Origin: Desulfobacterales bacterium
Lineage (GTDB): Bacteria > Desulfobacterota > Desulfobacteria > Desulfobacterales > JAHIVH01
Reading direction: 5' to 3'
Assembly (NCBI GenBank): GCA_020056645.1
Contig: JAGVHJ010000309.1
Span: 1-7,811, forward strand
DNA: 7,811 nucleotides
Made by a program: the position numbers and the translations under genes. This document shows, one piece after another, positions 1-5,238 of the stretch. Position 1 is the stretch's first letter, and each line of letters starts with the position of its first letter. The notes under the pieces are model-generated. The model ran no database searches, was not told the origin of the DNA, and saw nothing but the letters and a program-made list of their open reading frames with translations.

Positions 1-808
1 GGAAAAAAACGCGACGATCGTTCTTGATCCCGTGAATATGGATGTCATTCAATCCTCCCTTAAAACCGGCATCAAGGATTATATTGGAGGCAACTGCACG
101 GTCAGCCTCATGCTCATGGCGATCGGCGGTCTTTTCAAAGAGAATCTGATCGAATGGATGACCTCCATGACCTATCAGGCCGCATCCGGGGCCGGGGCGA
201 AGAACATGCGGGAACTGGTGGCTCAGATGGGAAAACTCTCCAAATCGTGTGACACGCTGCTCGCCGATCCCCAGTCCGCCATTGAGTCCATCGATCAAAG
301 CGTCATCAAAACCATGCGGGACGCCGCCTTCCCCACCGACAATTTCGGAGCCCCTCTGGCCGGAAGTCTGATTCCCTGGATCGACTCGGCCCTGCCGTCG
401 GGGCAGACCCGTGAAGAGTGGAAAGGTTACGCGGAAACCAACAAAATTCTCATGACGGCCCCCCCCATTCCCGTGGATGGCATCTGTGTGAGGGTCGGAG
501 CCATGAGGTGCCACTCCCAGGCCTTGACCATCAAATTGAAAAAAGATATCTCCATCGAAGAGATCAAAGGGTTGATCCGGGGGGCGAACGAGTGGGTCAG
601 GGTCGTAGAGGACACCAAGGTAGACACCTTGAAATACCTGACACCCGCGGCGGTGACCGGGACCTTGGATGTTCCCGTGGGCCGGATACGGAAACTCAAC
701 ATGGGGCCATCGTTCATGACCTGTTTCACCGTGGGAGATCAGCTCTTGTGGGGCGCCGCCGAGCCGGTGCGGCGCATCCTGAAGATTATTCTCGCTCACA
801 TGGGATAA
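1..808 (+). CDS. asd: Aspartate-semialdehyde dehydrogenase, C-terminal part (5' end outside the window)
   Basis: The enzyme reduces aspartyl-4-phosphate to aspartate semialdehyde with NADPH in the cytoplasm, the branch point to lysine/diaminopimelate, threonine and methionine. The open frame runs in from base 2 without a stop; the GTG at 32 is an internal Val in a family-typical stretch (IVLDPVN), not a start. About 268 of roughly 370 residues are visible. The nucleophilic Cys lies in GGNCTVSLML (codon 95-97). The conserved Gln of TYQAASG is at 176-178. The substrate-binding Arg and catalytic His of VRVGAMRCHSQ are at 491-493 and 512-514. The C-terminus carries LTPAAVTGTL, RKLNMGP and FTVGDQLLWGAAEP, close to my recollection of E. 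coli Asd, so this is the long proteobacterial form. The frame is intact to TAA at 806. It faces the lipid-synthase gene tail to tail, with an IS in the spacer. Confidence 0.96.
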   Translation, partial: EKNATIVLDPVNMDVIQSSLKTGIKDYIGGNCTVSLMLMAIGGLFKENLIEWMTSMTYQAASGAGAKNMRELVAQMGKLSKSCDTLLADPQSAIESIDQSVIKTMRDAAFPTDNFGAPLAGSLIPWIDSALPSGQTREEWKGYAETNKILMTAPPIPVDGICVRVGAMRCHSQALTIKLKKDISIEEIKGLIRGANEWVRVVEDTKVDTLKYLTPAAVTGTLDVPVGRIRKLNMGPSFMTCFTVGDQLLWGAAEPVRRILKIILAHMG

Positions 809-827
809 GTCTCCATTGCCTTGGCGG

Positions 828-846
828 CCAGCTTTTAAAAAGCTGG
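828..846 (+). terminator. Perfect palindrome downstream of asd, possible weak terminator
   Basis: CCAGCTTTT and AAAAGCTGG are perfect inverted repeats around one central A, allowing an 8-bp stem with a 3-nt loop, 20 bases after the asd stop. The T-run that would complete a Rho-independent terminator (856-860) is not adjacent: it starts about 10 bases after the stem. The arms are AT-rich inside. It could be the 3' end structure of the asd transcript, but it is a weak candidate. Confidence 0.35.
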
Positions 847-859
847 GAAAATAGGTTTT

Positions 860-861
860 TA
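860..861. repeat. TA target-site duplication, left copy
   Basis: The dinucleotide TA directly precedes the left inverted repeat; its partner is at 2229-2230. IS630/Tc1/mariner elements insert at TA and duplicate it. Because the element itself begins with TA, the exact boundary is ambiguous by two bases. Confidence 0.75.
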
Positions 862-886
862 TAGTTCCGGTCAAATGACTTGATAC
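862..886 (+). repeat. Left terminal inverted repeat of the IS
   Basis: Starts TAGTTCCGGTC and ends GACTTGATAC. It matches the reverse complement of 2204-2228 at 23 of 25 bases, differing at positions 6 (C versus A) and 13 (A versus T). Similarity stops outside the TA at 860. The inner end contains the TTGATA box of the transposase promoter. Confidence 0.93.
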
Positions 887-907
887 ATTTTGAAAATTGT
901 ATATAAT
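880..907 (+). promoter_or_regulatory. Sigma-70-type promoter of the transposase, -35 box inside the left inverted repeat
   Basis: TTGATA at 880-885 (consensus TTGACA) and a perfect TATAAT at 902-907 are separated by 16 bases. The predicted transcript starts near 913-915, downstream of the TTG at 890, so that longer reading frame cannot be the one used from this promoter. The -35 box lies in the inverted repeat, so transposase bound at the end could repress its own gene. That last point is inference. Confidence 0.75.
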
Positions 908-941
908 AAGCTCCTAAAGTTATTTTCTGCGGAAAAAGCTG

Positions 942-948
942 AAAGGAG
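942..948 (+). promoter_or_regulatory. Shine-Dalgarno sequence deciding the transposase start
   Basis: AAAGGAG lies 7 bases before the ATG at 956, a normal spacing. The in-frame ATG at 950 is only one base away from it and the TTG at 890 has no such sequence, so 956 is preferred. Confidence 0.75.
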
Positions 949-955
949 CATGGTC

Positions 956-2203
956 ATGGGGCAAGGCAAATCACTTACACCAGAAGAAAAGAGAGTAATA
1001 GTTACTCTGAAAAAGTATTTTGATCGTACCCAAAAAGATCTTCAGGAACACAGATATCCAAGTGTTCAGAAAGTAGCGAACGCTCTCGGGTTTGGCATAA
1101 CTACGGTTAAACGGATTTTAGCAGATTATAACCGTGGCATAGACTTTGGTGTTATGGAGCAAGAATTTAAAGGGCGGCCACAGCGATTGCTCTCCGACTC
1201 TATTCAGACGGTCGTTCGGGATTATATTCGGAAAGCCAATAAAGAGGGCGCTTATATTACACTTGAGATGTTGTGCGAGCATCTTTCAGGAGTTGCCCCA
1301 GAGAAAGAATTTAGTGTCCGAACGTTAGGACGAGCCCTTGATCGTTGGGGATTTACATTTGGAAAAGGAGTTCGCACCCAACGGTTAAAGGAAAAAGACC
1401 ATGTTGTAGCAGCGAGAAAACGTTATCTCAGACGGAAAATAGCCAACAGGAAAGGTGAAGAAGGTACTGTTCGTCCTGAGGTTTACTTAGATGAGTCTTA
1501 TGTAAACAAAAACCACAGCAAAGATTTTGTGTGGTACTACGACGATGATGGCCCATGGATTCAGAAACCTACCGGAAAAGGTGAGCGCTTAATAATCATG
1601 AATGCAATTACCAAAGATGGTTGGATTCCAGGGGCCAAGGTAACTTTCAAGAGCACCAGAAAAACAGGCGACTATCATGGTCAAATGAACCAAGGAATGT
1701 TTACAAAATGGTTCAAGGAAAAGCTGCTCGCAAATATTCCTGATAATTCGCTTATAATTATGGATAATGCCTCTTGCCACAATATATTATCGCCTCTCTC
1801 GGCACCGACACCTTCGTGTAAAAAAGAGAACATTCAATCGTGGTTGGAGAGGAACAGCATTCCGGTTAAAGAAGATTGTTTAAAAGCTGAGCTGGTTGAA
1901 ATCTTAGCCAAGGTGGGGCCTCAGCCCACATACATCTTAGATGAGATCGCCGGCGAGCAGGGGCATGAGATATTGCGTACGCCGCCGTATCATCCAGAAT
2001 TGCAACCAATAGAGACTTGCTGGGGAATAGTAAAAAACGAAATCGCCCGAAACTGCGATTTTACAATGGAAAATTTGATCCTTCAGCTTGAAAAGGCTTT
2101 TGATAAGGTAACGTCGAAAACTTGTGCTGGATTGATCATGAAGATTCGTGAGGTCGAAGACGCGTTTTGGCGAGATGACGCTGCTCTTGACAAACAAAAT
2201 TAA
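956..2203 (+). CDS. IS630-superfamily transposase, DD82E (Sailor-like) type
   Basis: This is a 415-residue transposase that would cut and rejoin the element ends with a DDE/RNase H-fold active site. Residues ~35-65 form a helix-turn-helix (SVQKVANALGFGITTVKRI) and residues ~95-145 a second DNA-binding region (from RPQRLL to LDRWGFTFGK). The catalytic residues are Asp179 in VYLDESYVN, Asp270 in IIMDNASCHN and Glu353 in PPYHPELQPIETCWG. There are 82 residues between Asp270 and Glu353, against about 34-39 in classical IS630, Tc1 and mariner proteins. The extra stretch (~277-335) includes QSWLERN, CLKAELVEIL and YILDEIAGEQGHE, features I recall from animal DD82E proteins. The start at 956 is set by its Shine-Dalgarno sequence; the frame could be extended to TTG 890, but that lies upstream of the predicted transcript start. 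The gene is intact and AT-rich compared with its neighbours. Confidence 0.93.
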   Translation: MGQGKSLTPEEKRVIVTLKKYFDRTQKDLQEHRYPSVQKVANALGFGITTVKRILADYNRGIDFGVMEQEFKGRPQRLLSDSIQTVVRDYIRKANKEGAYITLEMLCEHLSGVAPEKEFSVRTLGRALDRWGFTFGKGVRTQRLKEKDHVVAARKRYLRRKIANRKGEEGTVRPEVYLDESYVNKNHSKDFVWYYDDDGPWIQKPTGKGERLIIMNAITKDGWIPGAKVTFKSTRKTGDYHGQMNQGMFTKWFKEKLLANIPDNSLIIMDNASCHNILSPLSAPTPSCKKENIQSWLERNSIPVKEDCLKAELVEILAKVGPQPTYILDEIAGEQGHEILRTPPYHPELQPIETCWGIVKNEIARNCDFTMENLILQLEKAFDKVTSKTCAGLIMKIREVEDAFWRDDAALDKQN

Positions 2204-2228
2204 GTATCAAGTCATATGACCGTAACTA
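2204..2228 (-). repeat. Right terminal inverted repeat of the IS
   Basis: Partner of 862-886 with two mismatches. It begins immediately after the transposase stop codon. It contains the perfect palindrome GTCATATGAC (2211-2220); the left copy has GTCAAATGAC at the same place. Read inward it also has TTGATA, but no -10 box follows at the right distance. Confidence 0.93.
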
Positions 2229-2230
2229 TA
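2229..2230. repeat. TA target-site duplication, right copy
   Basis: TA directly follows the right inverted repeat and matches the TA at 860-861. Similarity between the two flanks ends here. Confidence 0.75.
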
Positions 2231-2265
2231 GATGGTGTTTATAGAACCTTTTTTACCATGTTTGG

Positions 2266-2284
2266 CAACCTTTTCAAAAGGTTG
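2266..2284 (-). terminator. Inverted repeat downstream of the lipid-synthase gene, possible 3' hairpin
   Basis: CAACCTTTT and AAAAGGTTG flank a single C, allowing an 8-bp stem with a 3-nt loop, about 75 bases beyond the stop codon of the minus-strand gene. On the minus strand no T-run follows, so it is not a canonical intrinsic terminator. The remaining spacer (2231-2358) holds no coding region I can support. Confidence 0.3.
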
Positions 2285-2358
2285 GCTCCCGGCAGGGCCG
2301 CCCACAGGCGCATCCCCAATGCCATTCCCCGCCCGGCTTCTTTTGGCCGTGGGATTTA

Positions 2359-5193
2359 TCAATCAAAAAGCCAGGCGGCCAGTTCGGAGAGCCATTTTCC
2401 CTTGGGGTCATCGCCGAAGGTGACGCTCTTGTCATAGGCCCTTTGAATAAAACGTTGGCTTTCGGGGTCGTGATCCTGGAGCCGTTCAAAGGCCTTGAAA
2501 ATCACGGCCTGAACCTCACTCACCCCTTTTTCCGCTATCCAGGAAGAAACCTCCTTCATGAACACGGGATCGGGGGGGGTTGGACGCTCGGTCTTGCAGG
2601 AGGGCCCCAGCCCATTGATGGCGTCGATCACCAATTTCCGCCGGTCCGCGTAGGCCTGTTTTTTCAGCTCTTCGGGCAGGATCGGTTTACCGATATGGTA
2701 ATCCTGGCGGCCATAGCCCATGGGAAAATCCCGGACATCCTTCATTTCTTCCACGGGGAGGCCCCCCGCGAACTTGACGGGAATGATGGGAAGATCCATA
2801 TCTATAGCGAGATCGAGGAACACGGAGCTCAGGGTCTTGACCGGGTGTCTACAGCTTAGGCCCAACTTGCCTTCGGGATGGAGGAAGACCGATACCCCCT
2901 CCTCCCTGATCTTCTGTTTGAAATCTTCCAAAATGTCGAACATGGACTTGCGGTTCGATTGGGTGAAATAGACGATGGTTTTGGGATAGTTGACCCCTGG
3001 ATAGCGGTACATCAACTCATCCACGGGGCCGGTCCAGCGGGTCTGGTGGATGGAGTCGGAAATCACGACCATCCGCCTTTTGGCAAGGACCTTGACGATC
3101 ATGGAAAAAAGAATCGATTCAGACTGGACCTGATGGTTGGCGAGGTAGAGAAGGCTCCGGTCCTTTACCGCATCAAATGCGACCGGGTCCTCTAAAACGA
3201 TCTCACCCGTGAACTGCCTCAAGAGCCCATAGGACAATCGCTCCCCGATCCACGGCCCCACGTTCCAGACCTTCCGGCTGTAGTCGAGCATGGTTTCGAA
3301 ATCGAGGAACGGATCGCCGATCCGGATCTTCTCTTCTCCCGTCTCCCCTTCGGAAACCGTGTAGGGATAGAGTTTCATGGGCCTGGCGTCACACACCGCA
3401 AGACCGGGTCTTCCGGAGAGCCGGACATATTTTTCCGGGACACCGATATGGGCCGCCACCTTTTTGATGACCGAATCGGCCTCTCTCTTGATTAATTCTC
3501 TGGAATTTTCAATTTTTTTTTTCCCCGATGGATCCGGAGGCGACTCATTTTCAGGGGTGGGGCCGTCAAAGTGACCGCCCGAGACTATCTCCATCCGGAT
3601 GTTTTTCACGTTAAAAATCCGTAGGCTGTCGGCCCAGAGGAAGCCTTCGGCAATGACATAGGCTCCCTTTTCATCCTGTCCGGTTTCGTGGATATGAATC
3701 TCAACCGATATCCGCTTCTTTTCCGGTGTGACCTGGCCCCTGTATTTCCAGGTAAAGTTCTGGTCAAGTCCCACGGGCGTGAACCTCGGATTTTCGATTC
3801 CCTTGTCCAGCCCAACGTGTATCATATAGAACTGGATCAACTGGAGAATCGCTTCGACGCCGAGAGAGCCCGGCTGAACGGGATCATGGAAGAAATGGGC
3901 CTTGAAGAACCATTCGCTCACGTTCACCTTTTTTTCGGCCCGCATCATGCCAAGAGCTTTGGGGCCGCCTTTGGGCCAGTAGCCTGTGACCTTGTCGATC
4001 ATGAGCAGCATCTCATCGGGCATGCGAAGGGCTTTTTTGCAGTAGCGTTCCGGTTTTTGCGTGAGATCCACGAGGAAATCGTTGGGTTCGTCGAGCCAGG
4101 CGATCTCCTCTTTTTTGGCCCCCAGGCCAATCTGCTGGGAGAGGTCCGCTGAAGAAAAAAAGCCGAAACCGGTCTCCATTTCGTAGACCTTTTCTCCTTC
4201 CACAAAACAGGTGGCCTGAAACCGGACAAGGATGACCCCCATGACCCGGGCGATGTTCACGAGTTGGGTCCGGGTGGTGATGACGCCGGTGTCCGGCTTG
4301 ATCTCCTTGATGATTTTGCCGACGCCGTCCAGGTTTCTGAAGTAGAGGGGCTTGTCGGAGGTGGCGGGGCCTCCTTCGAAAACAGCGAGCCATCCGCAGG
4401 GCTGGAGCGCCACTTCCATGAGGACGCAGAGGGGCATGGTCTTGTTGCCGTTCTTGTTGAAATACCACTCACCCGGCGGCACGTCGTACTCCACATCGAT
4501 CACTTCGTTGGTTTTCATGGCCCCCGGCGTCGCATTGATCATGCTGACCCGTGTCATGAAGTGGTATGGCGGTCCGGGAAGCCGCGCAATGTGGCGGCCC
4601 GTATTGAAAATCGCGCCCGGAGGCCCGAAGGCGTCCGATGGTTTTCCAAAGGCGCAGGCCAGCAGCGATTTGTAACCGAATTCCATCCCGTCGATTTTGG
4701 CGACTTTCCGTTTTTCCACATAATTCTCCAGGAGATGGGGCCAGCAGTCCAGAGGCCAGTCCGGAACAAGCCGTAGCCCCATGCGCCGGATATGGAGAAT
4801 TTTCAGGCCGTCGCAGGTGGCGAGGATGTCGGCCCAAAGGGTGGGGTAGAGACCGTCCACGATCTCGAACTCCTCCACGAAGGTTTCGTAAACAAGGGTC
4901 TTGCTGGAAGGGGTCACCTGGCCCCGGCACTTGATGCTGATGACTTCGTTGGGGATCGGATCAAAGCGCCACCCGTCTTTTTTGAGGGTGTGGCCCATGG
5001 CGGTGATGTAAAAGGACATGGTCTGAAGACAGGCGTCCGACATGAGGGTTCCGGGCATGCAGGGGTCATTTTTAAAGTGGCAGGTGAGATACCAGGCGTC
5101 CGGCGGGATCTGATTCTCCACCCGGAGATAGCCCCGCTTCCAGGGGCCCCCTTTGGGATCGAAATGGGTCACCTTGTCTATGAGACACATCAT
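2359..5193 (-). CDS. pfaC: PfaC-like lipid synthase, C-terminal half: FabA-like dehydratase folds plus fused acyltransferase
   Basis: This is the distal part of a PUFA/secondary-lipid synthase subunit, in the same frame as the upstream half. Residues from ATG 5193: (a) 1-150, catalytic hotdog dehydratase, His39 in CHFKNDPCMPG and Asp53 in SDACLQ, 14 apart as in FabA His70/Asp84; (b) ~170-360, hotdog without the His (NKNGNKTMPL), a pseudo-domain; (c) ~390-537, catalytic hotdog, His433 in AHFFHDPVQPG and Glu447; (d) ~540-560, polar linker encoded partly by an A10 run; (e) ~560-660, unassigned; (f) ~660-860, lysophosphatidate-acyltransferase-like domain with NHQVQSES at 686, HPEGKLG at 772 and IIPVKFAGG; (g) a helical tail ending at TGA 2359. 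The dehydratases would form 2-enoyl-ACP during chain growth; the last domain may transfer the acyl chain to a glycerolipid. No Shine-Dalgarno sequence precedes 5193, and sense codons run back to 5235, directly after an amber codon, so this is probably not an independent gene. Confidence 0.85.
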   Translation of the reverse strand: MMCLIDKVTHFDPKGGPWKRGYLRVENQIPPDAWYLTCHFKNDPCMPGTLMSDACLQTMSFYITAMGHTLKKDGWRFDPIPNEVISIKCRGQVTPSSKTLVYETFVEEFEIVDGLYPTLWADILATCDGLKILHIRRMGLRLVPDWPLDCWPHLLENYVEKRKVAKIDGMEFGYKSLLACAFGKPSDAFGPPGAIFNTGRHIARLPGPPYHFMTRVSMINATPGAMKTNEVIDVEYDVPPGEWYFNKNGNKTMPLCVLMEVALQPCGWLAVFEGGPATSDKPLYFRNLDGVGKIIKEIKPDTGVITTRTQLVNIARVMGVILVRFQATCFVEGEKVYEMETGFGFFSSADLSQQIGLGAKKEEIAWLDEPNDFLVDLTQKPERYCKKALRMPDEMLLMIDKVTGYWPKGGPKALGMMRAEKKVNVSEWFFKAHFFHDPVQPGSLGVEAILQLIQFYMIHVGLDKGIENPRFTPVGLDQNFTWKYRGQVTPEKKRISVEIHIHETGQDEKGAYVIAEGFLWADSLRIFNVKNIRMEIVSGGHFDGPTPENESPPDPSGKKKIENSRELIKREADSVIKKVAAHIGVPEKYVRLSGRPGLAVCDARPMKLYPYTVSEGETGEEKIRIGDPFLDFETMLDYSRKVWNVGPWIGERLSYGLLRQFTGEIVLEDPVAFDAVKDRSLLYLANHQVQSESILFSMIVKVLAKRRMVVISDSIHQTRWTGPVDELMYRYPGVNYPKTIVYFTQSNRKSMFDILEDFKQKIREEGVSVFLHPEGKLGLSCRHPVKTLSSVFLDLAIDMDLPIIPVKFAGGLPVEEMKDVRDFPMGYGRQDYHIGKPILPEELKKQAYADRRKLVIDAINGLGPSCKTERPTPPDPVFMKEVSSWIAEKGVSEVQAVIFKAFERLQDHDPESQRFIQRAYDKSVTFGDDPKGKWLSELAAWLFD
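3513..3522 (-). other. A10 run in the coding strand between dehydratase and acyltransferase domains
   Basis: On the coding strand, ten consecutive A encode Lys558-Lys560 and the first base of Ile561. Gaining one A, or a -1 ribosomal shift, would give AAT TGA and stop at once. Losing one A would reach TAA seven codons after the run. Both products would end just after the second catalytic dehydratase fold. Slippage is known on such runs (for example Thermus dnaX); here it is only a possibility. Confidence 0.5.
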
Positions 5194-5235
5194 GCCCGAT
5201 TGAATTTTAGGCGTCTTGGAATGGGTTTCGGCGAT

Positions 5236-5238
5236 CTA
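5236..5238 (-). other. In-frame amber codon (TAG) inside the pfaC-like reading frame
   Basis: The upstream frame ends VYECFGPGF-TAG and the next codons, in the same frame, read IAETHSKTPKIQSG and then the Met-Met of the downstream half. The 29-residue segment beginning at FGPGF aligns without gaps to the internal repeats FGPMFKIQDDF (Lys647, AAG codon, opposite the stop) and FGPPGAIFNTG (Ala opposite the stop). A single sense codon has therefore become, or is encoded as, TAG. Candidate explanations are pyrrolysine, amber suppression, a nonsense mutation or a sequencing error. Confidence 0.9.

Larger units (their letters stand above)
862..2228 (+). mobile_element. Complete IS630/Tc1/mariner-type insertion sequence of the DD82E (Sailor-like) group
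   Basis: The element is 1367 bp, bounded by 25-bp inverted repeats matching at 23 of 25 positions and flanked on both sides by TA. It encodes one intact DDE transposase with its own promoter and Shine-Dalgarno sequence, and the transposase stop codon abuts the right repeat. Nothing else is carried. Base composition is clearly more AT-rich than the flanking asd and lipid-synthase genes, which suggests recent arrival from elsewhere. It lies between convergent genes and interrupts neither coding region. Intact ends, an intact frame and near-identical repeats suggest it is recent or active. The transposase's Asp-Glu spacing assigns it to the DD82E group of the IS630-Tc1-mariner superfamily. Confidence 0.93.

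Noticed and set aside
32..34. GTG as the start of a 258-residue gene
   Set aside because: The frame is open upstream to the window edge and the preceding codons (ATIVLDP) match Asd internal sequence, so this is an internal Val.
890..955. Upstream extension of the transposase from TTG 890
   Set aside because: It lies before the predicted transcript start and lacks a Shine-Dalgarno sequence; ATG 956 has both a promoter and an RBS.
2443..4776. Several plus-strand open frames of 100-170 codons opposite the lipid-synthase gene
   Set aside because: They are antisense shadows of a conserved minus-strand coding region, and their translations show no family motif.
4013..4930. Long minus-strand open frames (about 150 codons) in another frame within pfaC
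   Set aside because: Rich in Arg, Pro and His as expected of out-of-frame reading of GC-rich coding DNA; the main frame carries all the conserved motifs.
5194..5238. Frameshift between the two pfaC halves
   Set aside because: Both halves are in the same frame with only TAG between them, and the internal repeats align without a gap, so no indel is needed.
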